This document shows, piece by piece, positions 25,840 through 37,390 of a stretch of 64,000 nucleotides of DNA. The stretch spans positions 18,358 to 82,357 of the forward strand of contig LSSL01000059.1 in the NCBI GenBank assembly GCA_001953115.1. Direction: 5' to 3'. The notes beneath the pieces were generated by a model. That model was not told where the DNA came from, did no database searches, and saw nothing but the letters and a program-made list of their open reading frames with translations. The DNA comes from Smittium mucronatum. Lineage: Eukaryota; Kickxellomycota; Harpellomycetes; Harpellales; Legeriomycetaceae. A program made the position numbers and the translations under genes. Numbering within the stretch: position 1 is the first letter of the stretch; each line of letters begins with the position of its first letter.

Positions 25840-25955
25840 AATAATTCATTCAGAGTGTCTTATCGACAAAATTTTTTTGTAATATAAATCTCGTTTCGAA
25901 ACCGATATTGGGCATAAAATAATGGCCCAATTTGGCCCACAGCCGGGAAAGGGCT
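25840..25955. mobile_element. Candidate fragment of a second TTAA-type element family
   Basis: The right end GGCCCACAGCCGGGAAAGGG followed by CTAA resembles the right end at 16222-16242 and the CCCTTTC..GGGCC termini of the 163-base family. A matching left end is not clear, so this is probably a remnant. Confidence 0.25.
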
Positions 25956-26029
25956 AAATAAGGGGGGTGATTGAGAAGACGTATAGGAATGAGTTAATCT
26001 ATACCAGTTAAAAAAAAAATTCTGAGATG

Positions 26030-26350
26030 GTTGAGCCCCTAGAAAGAGTCATCCTCTATTATGATAAATAAAATGGAGGATTTTTTTATGAAGAGTTGAT
26101 ATTTTCGTCACTGCTTTCCTAAAACAAGCTGTCATTGTTTGTAAAACTTATGTGCTAACATAGTTCGAACCGTTCGCGCGGGTAGTACTTCAAACTGCAC
26201 AGATTCTAATTTGACTTTTTTTCGCTCTAGATTCGGTTTGATCATATTCTTTCACTTCAAAATCATTGAGTTTAAGCGCTTCTATCTATCCAAAGTGGGG
26301 CAGGATCGACGGAATTTTAGTATTAATCATCTCCATAGATCTATTACACA
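26030..26350 (-). mobile_element. Diverged family A fragment
   Basis: The order GAGCCCCTAG, an AATAAAAT-like tract, then CACTGCTTTCCTAAAA, in the same spacing as in family A (compare 7055-7155), marks this as an older, highly diverged copy in the same orientation as copies 1 and 2. Boundaries are approximate. Confidence 0.35.
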
Positions 26351-26624
26351 ATAATCTAAATTAAGAAAAGGTATTCCGCGTTTAGATGGACTCTATTTTT
26401 CTTAATTTAATTTAACTTTATAAAATTGGTTTTATTGACTAGATTTTAGGAATTGAGTTATCCAATAAGATTATAAAACTTAATAAGTGTTCTCTGATGA
26501 AATAATCCATGTATTGGTTAAAGTATTGGTTTGTTTTAATTTCTACTACGAGAATCTTTCAGGCAATTTTCCATATTTTACCTTTTTGTTGCTATGTTCA
26601 TATTTTCATAATACTAAACATAAT

Positions 26625-29600
26625 ATGAATTGGTTAGATTATACTATCAGACCTGAAAAGATATATGAAGATGTAAGACTAAAATATTCTACAAAAACGC
26701 TCTCTTTCTGCTTATTATCAGCAAAGATTTATTTCATGACGTTTCTACTTTAATTAACTAGTTTGCCCCAGAAATTATTCCAAATGGCGGGAATCATTCA
26801 AAATATTCCATAGCCTGTGAGCTTTTGCAAAATTTAGCCAATGTGAAAAATATTGGCACTCTAACCTTGAATGAATCCATTAGTCTCCAGCTTGGGTTGT
26901 CAACAACTGATTTTCCTGAAAATGAAATCGGTAAAGTTTCCGATGAGTTTACAGAATCCTTGTTTGGACCTTCCACTCCAGAATCCCCAAGACCATCTAA
27001 ATATCTGGAAAATTCGGAAAATTCTCCTGACATCAATTTTGGTAAAAAGAATTGTCTTTTTTTACTACAAACCACTCTGTTTTTTTTTTTCAAAAAATTA
27101 TTGTTTATTTTTTTCGCATTTTTTCAAGATTTTCATGTTTAATTTTAAATTACTTGATACAGAAAAACATATTTTATTTCTAATTGTTATTTTTTTTTTT
27201 AAAAAAAAAAAATAGATTCAGAGAAGAGTAGCAAATATTTCGATAAGCCTATCTACCAATTTTCAATGTTTAGACGTGACATCAATTCCGGTTTACCTTA
27301 TGAAAACATTTCGTCTCTTCTGAGTTTTATCAATCAAAACTCGCTTGCTAAAAAAAGATCTTTGAGATTTCTAAATATCTCTTGCGAGCTTATAAGATTG
27401 GTTCGAATAGATGAGCCTGAAATAGAAGAGAATGTTCATTCTGCTGTCCGTCATGTGCTATTTATGTATCTTTTAGAAAGCTCAGATCCAAATTCGAATC
27501 GAAATGTTTTTAACAAAGATGCTGGTTTTGTTTTACGTTCGCTTGAGCCTGAAAACCCAAACAGACTTGCATTATCGAAGTTTTCTCAGTATTTATATCA
27601 CAGGTGGATTGTCCGCTCTTTTTATAGAGAGAACTCCATGTCTTTTGATTTTAATAAGTCTTTTTCTGACCAAATTTCCGAAAATGTCTTGGATGAAAAC
27701 TCTGAAAAATTATTCAAATTTCTCATGGAAAAGGATTTTTCAAATATCGGAATATCCTTTTTCTCTGCTGCTTCTTCATTCTATGACCTGGGGCGGTTTT
27801 ATTTTTCTAAAAACAAATTCGGTAAGGCTTTACTTATGTTTGAAAAATCCCTGAATTTGGATGTATCCATTTCAAGTTATTCTAACCAAACTTTGGCTCG
27901 AATTAATTGTGAAAGTGGATCTATTAATGACTACGTTCTTACGTGTAAAAAAATAACAAACATTAACAAATCAATAAATGCAAATCAATATAGCTCAAAC
28001 AACGTTTATGGTCACGACATTCAATCACAAAACACCTTTGATTCATCCTTAGAATTTTTTAATAATTCAAGAAATGTCAGGGATTCTCTCGGAAAATCCA
28101 CTTCAATAATATTCCCTCGTTTAAATGAAAATATAGTTTTTTCTATCCCAATCGAATCATATTTTTATAGCTCATTGGAGAATTTTCTCAAGAATGGATC
28201 AAAGTATTTTTTAGATGGAGTTTTTTTTGACACTAGTTCTAAAATAACCGAGATATCTTACCTAAATTCCATTTATAGCAAGGGGATAGATTTTCTTTAT
28301 CAGGAAAAATACTATGAAGCTTCCATTTTCTTCATAACATCAACCGAGCTCTCAAAAAACAATGAGATTTTTTCATTTCCACGTAAAAATTTACTAGAAA
28401 TTATACCAGATCATGGCTCATACGCTCGAGACATCGAAAAACTTTCAAACTCTTATTTAAATCTGGCAAAAGCCCTACTATCTACTCAGAAATTTTTTTA
28501 TCAAAACTCCAGTTATGATTTATCCACTTCTCAAGCTGTAATGAACAACACCATTACTTCCTTTTATGGATCACTAATTGACTTAAAACTTGAATCTAAA
28601 GAAACAGAAATTGTTCCTCTAAAGTTTCTGTACCTCGAAAGACTGGCATTGAGCTCTATGTGTCTCAACGATCAGGAGCTATTTGTATTCATTATTGAGC
28701 GTGTTGCATTAAACCCTCAGTTACATCGACAAATTCATGAACCTGATGCACCACAATTAAAGGTCTACTCTGGGCTATTCTTCTTAAAGAACATTTTTTC
28801 TAAATATGGGATATTAAATTTCGGAAAACGCTCTATTGAACTTCAATACAATCTTCTCTATAAAAAGTTTTCGGAAAAATCTTTATCCAATACCTTTATT
28901 AGTGATGTACGCGCTCATTATTTACGTATTTTGGATAATCTTCTGATTTTGTCTGATTTTAATGGCGGAGAGTTTGATTTCACTGAGTTTTTTTCTCACA
29001 TGAATGATCTTGGGGTTTGGATAATGTTATGTGGCCTTATTTCCGGGACAGTGTTTTCAATTATTCCTATGGACAGTGATATTAAAATCAACAATTTCGA
29101 TTCCTTTGGGGTACTTCATTTATTTTCTCTAGATGACGCTTCCTTGAAAATAAAAATGGGATCTTTTGGGAAATTATCTTCTATAAAAAATTTTAATTCA
29201 AACAAAAACAATGAAATATACCGAAAAACCAATCTTTTACCTATCATAATAACTGATCTCAACGCTACTGAAAGCGATAAAAGTGTAATCGATAATGGAA
29301 AATCGAATCAAATATTTTCACCAAAAGGGATAGCAATTCTAAGAATACTATCGATATTAAATAATGAGATTATTAAATTTTGCCATAGCTTTGTACCATC
29401 TATTCTGCTAAAATGTGACCTACTGTGGACAGTGTCAAGGCTAAAAATAAATGAATACAACCTGTTTAATTATCCTAAACCCCCATTTCCTGAAACTATT
29501 ATAGATATTCCCTTCACTAAAAAATATAAATCTAGAATTTCTAACTCTACTAGATTACCTAAAAGACCTCTTTTTGCTTATGAATGCACTCTTGATCCTG

Positions 29601-30601
29601 TATCAGGCCATTCCAACTCAACTTATTTTTCAAAAACGATAAAAAACTGCAACATTAAAATCTTTGTTCGGGAATTTCTAGAGTATATCTATGCTATCAC
29701 TGAAGGATTTAACCCGATATATCTAGTTATTATTCTCAGTCAAACAAACAATGTGTCTAGAATGTTTCCTAACTTACCACAATCCTCTAGTGCTGAAATT
29801 TTCATAAATGATGAAAATCCAAAAGATATTCCAATTCAAGCTACCTCTCAAATTGCTCAGAGATTTTTAATTGATAGAGGATTTGAAATATCCATGATAC
29901 GTCATAGACTTCCATCATTGATTGAAAGTTTAAAGGCCGACAATCTACCCCTGTGTGTTTCTGCACTTTTACAATTTCCTCAATACAATCCTAGAGATCC
30001 TTCATTCGAACTATCTCCTCAAAAAGTTGCTTACCAAGATCTATTTTGCCAGATAGACCATGCAATTCTTATGAGACAATTTAGCTTCATTACATGTTCT
30101 TTTCTATGGGACTTTTCAGCAATCCAATATGCTAACTTTTCTTTAAGAAATAACAGGGAAAATTCTATTTCTTCAATAGAAAAAAATCATCACAAAAATG
30201 TAATCAACCCTTCATACGAATCTGACTATTCAAATAGCATAACCAAAACATCAATATTCCCTGATGATTTTAAAAATTCATCACTTCAATCCTATATCTA
30301 TGAGTTTGGAATTTCTCAATCCTTGGGATTTCCTGATAGTTATTTTGATTTAAACAAGGACTCACCCCTTAAAAATATAGATTTATCTTTCATTCCTGAT
30401 ACACGCGCAGTTGAGGAGTTTTCAAAAAGCTACGATTATGGAAATATTAACATGATTAAAAATAATTATCTCGATATCGACCAATTTGACCTTTTTGATC
30501 CTCAACAAGCTCTTTCTTTTGAAGATATTTTCGATTACAAACTATCATCTGTTAAAAGTCTTTTTGACTGGATGATGCTACATTATACCTGTAAAAATTA
30601 A
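26625..30601 (+). CDS. INTS8: Integrator complex subunit 8-like protein, three exons
   Basis: Proposed exons are 26625-26672, 26762-27041 and 27216-30601, giving 1237 residues; human INTS8 is 995. The introns (89 and 174 bases) start GTAAGA and GTAAAA and end TAG. The first joins at phase 0 and the second at phase 1, keeping one open frame. INTS8 is a helical-repeat subunit of the nuclear Integrator complex, which cleaves nascent RNAs and attenuates transcription. Similarity recalled from the family: N-terminal MNWLDY (compare WFEFLL); YLYHRWIVRS at about 237-246 (YNRWAIRT); a TPR-like YDLGRFYF at about 299-306; PIYLVIILS; and LWDFSAIQY at 1073-1081 (IWDVTILEY) near the C terminus. The start at 26625 is preferred over an in-frame upstream ATG at 26487, because the intervening codons look non-coding. 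A possible alternative last exon lies at 30762-30809. The Integrator assignment rests on motif order only. Confidence 0.65.
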
Positions 30602-31124
30602 AAAAGACTATTTTTACTTACTAATGCGTTATCTTACTGGGAACTATTTTTTTATACTTGTAATCAATGGGAAAGAAAGGCATTCTTTTCTCTTAAAATA
30701 TTTTATTACCATTTTTATATGTGCTATTCAATTACCTGATATTTTATTTGCAGACGATGTAACTTTAAAATCACCTATTTTAAAAATACCCCTTTTAAAA
30801 TTCCAAGGTAGTGTAATCCATTTAATTTTACTTTCTTTTTATATTTATGTTCTTCGTCTTTTCTTTATATTTATTGTAGTCCTCGTATTGCTTTTTTGAT
30901 CTTGGATATGCCAATTGTTAGATTAATCGGGGAAGGTATTAGGTCAGCTTTATTTTATCCCCAGCTGTATGGTGGTGGGTTTTTTTAATTCATTTGAACC
31001 AATTTTGGTAGCATCACTGAGAGGCTTTATATTATATTCGCAATTTTATAGATTTTGAAAATTTTGCTAAAAAAATACGATTATTTTTAGGGGAAATCGC
31101 AAAAATAGACATGATTTTGAAAGC
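30602..31124 (+). other. 3' flank of INTS8-like gene, possible alternative exon
   Basis: After the stop there is a GT at 30593 within the last codons, and a good acceptor (TTTATTTGCAG) precedes 30762. The block 30762-30809 (TLKSPILKIPLLKFQ) would join in frame and is followed by GTAGTG. A later TTAG could lead to an immediate stop. Because the family's C terminus aligns with the unspliced end, I treat this as a possible minor isoform only. Confidence 0.25.
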
Positions 31125-31615
31125 AATTGCAAAAATAAACATGACAAGCATATTTTCCTGAATCGGATAGATTGATTTGGATAGAAATATTTTCATCTAA
31201 CAAATCTTCAGATAAAATTATGAGTCTTTAAATTTATATTATGGCAAAATTATAATGTCACAAATAAATATGCTATTATTAACTGGACCAAAATCACAGA
31301 ATCGAAATAATAATTAAATGTCCCCCATTAATGAATATTAGGCTACCATCACAATAAATTAGAATATTTCAATAATTTAATATTTTACCCAATAAAATAG
31401 TTGCATATGAAATGTGTTTAATTTTATCGATTGGGCTGAAAAAACAAAAATTAATTTGTAAAACGATATGCATTTATGGTACTAAATAAGCGAATATATT
31501 TCAAATCAAACGTGATATAAAAAAAAATATCAAAATCCATCAAAATGCAGGCTTAATTGAAATAAAAAGACATTAAGTTATATCCTTAGTTTTACTTAAA
31601 AAAAATAGTGATTGA
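31125..31615 (+). repeat. Left terminal inverted repeat of DDE transposon
   Basis: The roughly 490-base arm includes recognisable words such as TGTCCCCCATTAATGAATAT and GGGCTGAAAAAACAAAAATT, whose reverse complements occur in the right arm. It is AT-rich and non-coding. Confidence 0.9.
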
Positions 31616-31860
31616 GAAATTTGCGGGGTTTATATTAATCTATATGTTTTTTTTGTGATTTATTTTACTATTGGTTTATTTCACGCATTAATGATAATTC
31701 TGTGATTTTTAGATAAAAGAGTACAAATAAAAATTTGATCACTCCACACCTATCGTATTTATTTATATATATCAAAAACTTTATTAATTTTTGAATAAAA
31801 AATCTAAAATAAAAATTTTAAACATCTTTTTAAAGCTCATCGGTAACAATAATTTCAGAT

Positions 31861-32782
31861 AGCAATTTCCAGAGGTTAATAGATAGAGCTCAAGTAATTG
31901 ATGCTATAAACCGAGATGATTTAGAAGTTGAAAATGCTTTTGAAATGGTGACAACTGAAAATGATAAATATTTTGAAAAATTCTCTGAGGAAGAACTGAA
32001 GACTTTAACGAAATTTAATTTTAATTCATTTAGCAATATATTCGCTTTGTTAAATGCTGATCTTTCCAAAATAAGAATTGAAAAGAGTAGAAAAATCAAA
32101 CTTTCACTTAAGGATTCGTTGATGGTATTTTTATCCTATTTAAAGGTATACCCAAAATTTTCTTCTTTGGGTCTGTCATATGGAATGAATTCAGGCTCAA
32201 CACAAAGATTGATAGTGAGGGTATTAAATGCTATTAAAAAAAAAGATCAAAAAGGAGTTTTTAGTTGAAATAAATAAGTCCAAAAAATATCTTCAAAGCC
32301 TGTCTTTCGCTTACTATCCAGATGCTGCATTAGTGATTTATGCATCTATCTAAGAGTGCTCAAGATTTACCACAGATTTCCAAGTTTCCAAAATATTATT
32401 TTGTACAAAGCATAAGAAATACTGTGTGAAATGAGAGTTCGCTCACAATCCAGATGGTAGAGTGATAATGGCGAGAAAAATAATTTTTGGCTCGATTCAT
32501 GATTTCAATACATTTTTAGGAAGGTTAAATATATACAAAAAAATTATTTTGAAAACTCAGGAGGAACTTAGCCTTGATAAACCGCAATTTTAGTCCATTA
32601 TAGAAGATTTAGGATATATCGGAATGAATAGGTATTTTCCTAGTATACTACCAGTAAAAGGGAAAAACTTGAACCAATTGTATTACAATAACAGTTTAAA
32701 ATTATCGAGTTTTAGTATCATTTGTGAAAAGTATTACGGTGGACTAAAGCAACTTTGGGGCGCTGCAAGAATGAAAATATGA
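31861..32782 (+). pseudogene. Dead DDE_Tnp_4-like transposase
   Basis: A first open block (31945-32268; SEEELKTL.., then a helix-turn-helix-like LSLKDSLMVFLSYLKVYPKF) is followed by a frame slip in an A run near 32240. The frame then continues as YYPDAALVIYAS, TKHKKYCVK, NPDGRVI, GSIHDF, IIEDLGYIGMNRYFP, LPVKGKNL and IICEKYYGGLKQLWG. This order matches the DDE_Tnp_4 domain. The Asp of GSIHD and the Glu of CEKYYG fit catalytic positions, while the first Asp appears replaced by Tyr in LVIYAS. In-frame stops lie at 32351, 32432 and 32591. Upstream, an acceptor before 31860 may mark an earlier exon. The gene is inactive. Confidence 0.8.
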
Positions 32783-33809
32783 ATTAAAATTGACATTTAT
32801 GAAATCTGTATATGCCTTAAAAATTAATGTATTTCGTTACATCCATTAAGAATAATTAACTCCAATGAAAATGATAATTGGTTTTCTTTAAAATAAAATA
32901 AAGATTTATTTTTGTATCAACTAGTTCATGATAAATCAAATTTTATTAAAAGAAATCACAATTTGTTTTTTATTTTTATTCACTGAGAATTTATTAAGGT
33001 TAATAAAATAGTTTATATTATTAAATAAAATTTTGACATAAGTTTTGACATTAGAATTTTATATATTAGTTTATTGAATTATATTTCTAATTATAATTAT
33101 AATATTAAAGATATTTACTTAAATTTTTTCATAACTGTGAAATTAATTAGATTTAAATTGGCACAAAAGTCTAACTATACAAGGTTATGATGTTCGAAAT
33201 ATGAAAACTTATGCTTTATGTATCTGCAGAGAAATATTTTAAACTATTTCATAATGATTGTTAAGATAATTGATTTAATAAATCAATAAATTCTAGATAA
33301 TCCATATTCGTCTACAAAAAAGATAATAATATATAAATAAAAGGCAATATTATTGCTTATACGCACAGTAAATTTATTTTCTTTGGATTTTTATTCAAAA
33401 AAATATTAATAGGCTTTTAAGTTACTATTTTAGATTATTTAAAAATTTTCATTAGAAAACATAGCTTGTAAATATAGTTATATGCTTTTCAAGATTATTT
33501 TTTTCGTTTATTTTATTGGTGGATTTTCTTTAACAGAAGAGTAGGTTTTCTTTAAAATTATCGAAAAATACTTTGTGCAATCAGATTATTTGAAGATGAT
33601 TCTTATGAAAAAATAACTAAATCTAATCTATAATTACAACTTTAACTAAGAAAAGGGATATCTCTTAATTGGTCGCCTATTTACTGAGTGCAAAATTAAA
33701 AGAATAAACATAAATTCCCCAATAAAACATTTTGATTTATCTGTCAAAATTTAGAGTGAAATACAAAAAAAAAATCAGCTATTAGTATTTTTATTGCAAA
33801 TACCATTAA

Positions 33810-34303
33810 TCTCTCAATATATTTTTTTATGAGTAAAACTAAGGATATAGTTTAATGTCTTTTTATTTCTTTTAAGCCTGCATTTTGATGGATTTTGATA
33901 TTTTTTTTTATATTTCGTTTGATTTGAAATATATTCGCTTATTTAGTACCATAAATTCATATCGATTTACAAATTAATTTTTGTTTTTTCAGCCCAATCG
34001 ATAAAATTAAACACATTTCATATTCAACTATTTTATTGGGTAAAATATTAAATTATTGAAATATTCTAATTTATTGTGATGGTAGCCTAATATTCATTAA
34101 TGGGGGACATTTAATTATTATTTCGATTCTGTGATTTTGGTCCAGTTAATAATAGCATATTTATTTGTGACATTATAATTTCGCCATAATATAAATTTAA
34201 AGACTCATAATTTTATCTGAAGATTTGTTAGATGAAAATATTTCTATCCAAATCAATCTATCCGATTCAGGAAAATACGCTTGCCATGTTTATTTTTGCA
34301 ATT
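33810..34303 (-). repeat. Right terminal inverted repeat of DDE transposon
   Basis: Reverse complement of 31125-31615, with only scattered substitutions and small indels. It ends at GCAATT (34298-34303). Confidence 0.9.
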
Positions 34304-34309
34304 AACCCT

Positions 34310-34352
34310 CTTTTTTTTTTGAATCACGGAATTTTATTGTAAGATAAGCTAT
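34310..34352 (-). mobile_element. 5'-truncated family A 3' end beside the transposon
   Basis: On the minus strand this reads ATCTTACAATAAAATTCCG, then TGATTC and a run of 11 A, matching the family A 3' terminus and tail. It abuts the right inverted repeat of the DDE transposon within about seven bases. Confidence 0.5.
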
Positions 34353-36266
34353 TAACCCTTATTTTTATTTTAAATTCAAATAAAAAAAATTTTAACTCGT
34401 CAATAATATTTTTTTTGTGTATAAAATATGTACAAAATGCTTTTAATACCAAATTTATTTGATCTCTTAAGATAAAAACAATAAAATTTTGAGCCTAAAC
34501 TACTTTATAGAATTATTATGTAATAGATACATTATTATCAAGGTAAAAACATAATAAATTATTTAGTATTTTATAACATCACAAATCAATGTCAATTTAT
34601 TCTTATCATATTATGATTGCATAAAAATTTAATATTAGAATTAAAAGCTGTTTTATCGTATAAAATTTAAAATTTATTCCAAAATCTACTAAAAAAATCA
34701 GAACTACATCATATTTTATGATATAAAGAATTATTTAAATCACTGATATAACATTTTTTTCCTGAAACAATTACTCGATTTAATATGTTAATTCAATTAT
34801 TATCTCTATTTTTACCATTTTTTTGTGGTTGTAATTCAAAATCTTTTTTATATTAAATATTTAAATCATATTTTATTTCACAAACGATTATATATATATA
34901 ATTCTAACAGAAAACTTTATAATTTTTTTTTTTTTTTGGAATTTAAATAAGATCCCACTTTTATGAACATAAAGTTATTGTGTTTCAATCCTTTATTTTC
35001 ATATTCCTTTATTACGTTTGTAATGATATTTCGATTCTTAAATTTTTACTATTGAACTAGTTCTTAAAATCAATTATCTGGATCAAAATACAGACTTTAC
35101 AACTGTTCTTTGTCTTAAATTTTGAAAAAGGTTAATCCTACAACTAGAATACCAAAATTTTATTAGATCGGAATAATAATTTTTAATATAATTTTATATC
35201 CTTCTTAAAAAATTACCTTTCCTATTAATGAAAATTAAAATTTAAATATTGTATATCACATGGTAATACCTATAAATTTTTTACTGTTATACATGGGATT
35301 TATTTCCAATATAATAATAAACTAAGTAATAAAAAAATACCTTATCATAAACTTTTCTTATTAATACGGCTGTTATTATACTTAAATATGCTTTATACTC
35401 ATTTAAAATCCCAATAATAAATTAAAAACACTATATTTAGTAGATCCTCTATTATAAAAAATAATAATATATACTATAATAAATTCCTCCTTTTAAATCT
35501 CATATATTTTACAAGCATAAGATATTAATCCAGAACAAAAAAAAAGTACAATGTTTGTTAATTAACTTATTAAAACATCCAAATAATTTTACTGACACTT
35601 CTAAAAATGAACTTTTTAATGGTTTGATTACATAAATAGTATAATTATTATTGTAAAATTTTAAAATAAATCAAATTGTTTTTTTAAAAAAAAAAAAAAA
35701 CTAATTTATGCGTTGAATTAAATTATATTAATTGGGTAAATATAGCTTAATTTTAAATCATATTAAGTTTGAAAATGCTATAAATTAATAGAAAAAATTA
35801 CACAAACAGTATTTCAATTAAAATTTATGCAAATTTTTTGCTTTCTCATATCAAAACATTGCTCTTTAACTCTATTAAGATATATAAAATATCTAGGTTT
35901 ATTTATATTTAGAAATAAATTAAAGTTACTTTAATATTAATTTATTTAGATATTTGATTAATTTATATGACGATAATAAATATCTTTAATGCATATAATC
36001 TATATATTTGTCAAAACTTTCAAAATAATTCCAATGAAGACTAAATCCTTTTGAAAATCAAAACTCCTTTAATTTTTCAGTATAACCTCATTCAAGTAAT
36101 AAAAAATTCAATTTTTATAAAAATTTAATTGGTTGAAAGTGTTTTCTTATGGCATAAACTCAAAAAAAAAAATTTTTTTTTGCTTAATTTGATTTTATGT
36201 ACACATTAGACCAACAGTGAATGCCCGAATTAAATCCAACCGAACCTATTTTTGGAAAATTAATTA
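34353..36266. other. AT-rich region without recognisable gene
   Basis: No supported gene, RNA or mobile element. Only homopolymer and AT tracts are visible. Confidence 0.6.
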
Positions 36267-36736
36267 CAGGGCTTTTCATTCCAATAGACACTTTTTTTCA
36301 TTTGAATAGACACTTTTTTCCATTCCAAAAGACCTTTTTTTTAATTTGAATAGACACTTTTTTTCATTGCAATAGACCCTTTTTTCTGGACCTGTGGGTT
36401 CATTCTTATAACCAATAATTCACTTTAACTTATAGGTATTAATATATGTCATTGTTGGTTAAAATCATATTGTTCTTAGGTATTATAAGCTTTTTCTTTT
36501 TGATTGGTATAAATAATTATTAGTTCCAATGATAATTTTTTTTTATTTTAATCAAAAAAATAACCCCGCAAATCTAAAAAAAGGTCTATTGGAATGAAAA
36601 AAAGGGTCTATTCAAATGAAAAAAAGGTCTATTGGAATGAAAAAAAGGGTCTGTTGGGATGGAAAAAAGGGTCTATTCAAATGAAAAAAATGTTTATTCA
36701 ATTGGAAATAAGTGTCTATTGGAATGAAACACCCTG
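36267..36736 (+). mobile_element. Foldback-type element, copy 1, with tandem-repeat arms
   Basis: The element begins CAGGG and ends CCCTG with TA on each side. Each arm consists of tandem units of about 21-22 bases, TCTATTGGAATGAAAAAAAG alternating with a TCTATTCAAATGAAAAAA variant: about five inverted units on the left and seven on the right. They enclose a core of roughly 180 bases (GGACCTGTGGGTTC to CCCCGCAAATCT). The arms can pair into a long hairpin. A second copy in opposite orientation lies at 51306-51690. TA-flanked CAGGG ends suggest a Tc1/mariner-like origin, while the arm structure recalls foldback elements. ORFs read through the arms are repeat artefacts. Confidence 0.8.
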
Positions 36737-36955
36737 TAATAGTGAGGAAAATGTGACATCGAATAATAATTATAATGATACATTTAATAGGAATAGGGTA
36801 CACATATTTTTTAATTTCAAAACCAAAATAAAAAAAAATTATTGTGAAAAAAATGTGGTAATGATAAATTCGATTTTTTCTCAAAATTTTGATTAAAATG
36901 GAAAATATCATTATTTATCAATATAGCTCGTTTTAAAATAATAATAATCTAAAAT

Positions 36956-37390
36956 ATTTAAAACAAATATTATAATATTCGATTATATATCATTTTTAAA
37001 ATAAATTATTTATGCTTAGTAAAGAATCGAACCAATTTATTTTAAAAATTATGTTTCGAAGAACAATATTTTATACTTTTTAATTCTCTTGAGAAACAAT
37101 ATTTAAAACAAATATTATAATATTCGATTATATATCATTTTTAAAATAAATTATTTATGCTTAGTAAAGAATCGAACCAATTTATTTTAAAAATTATGTT
37201 TCGAAGAACAATATTTTATACTTTTTAATTCTCTTGAGAAACAATATTTAAAACAAATATTATAATATTCGATTATATATCATTTTTAAAATAAATTATT
37301 TATGCTTAGTAAAGAATCGAACCAATTTATTTTAAAAATTATGTTTCGAAGAACAATATTTTATACTTTTTAATTCTCTTGAGAAACAAT
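36956..37390. repeat. Three perfect tandem copies of a 145-bp unit
   Basis: Units start at 36956, 37101 and 37246, each beginning ATTTAAAACAAATATT and ending GAGAAACAAT, identical by eye over all 145 bases. Eight bases of a fourth follow. Perfect identity implies very recent amplification, or an assembly effect. Confidence 0.95.

Larger units (their letters stand above)
31125..34303 (+). mobile_element. DDE transposon with ~490-bp terminal inverted repeats
   Basis: Bases 31125-31615 reappear in reverse complement at about 33810-34303 with few differences. Both arms start AATTGCAAAAATAAACATG. Between them lies a dead transposase of the DDE_Tnp_4 (IS5/PIF-Harbinger-like) type. The first 23 bases of the left end are partly repeated just outside it (31094-31116). 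Long arms with a single DDE gene define a class II element. The target duplication is not clear (AAT/ATT at the edges). Confidence 0.85.

Noticed and set aside
26487..26624. Upstream in-frame ATG extension of the INTS8-like gene
   Set aside because: The extra 46 residues are Phe/Tyr/Leu-rich like chance frames, and family similarity starts at MNWLDY.
26794..27093. Minus-strand ORF opposite exon 2 of the INTS8-like gene
   Set aside because: Antisense shadow of an exon supported by phase-consistent splicing.
36594..36911. Lys/Trp/Asn-rich ORFs on both strands
   Set aside because: They are translations of the tandem 21-22 base arm repeats of the foldback element.
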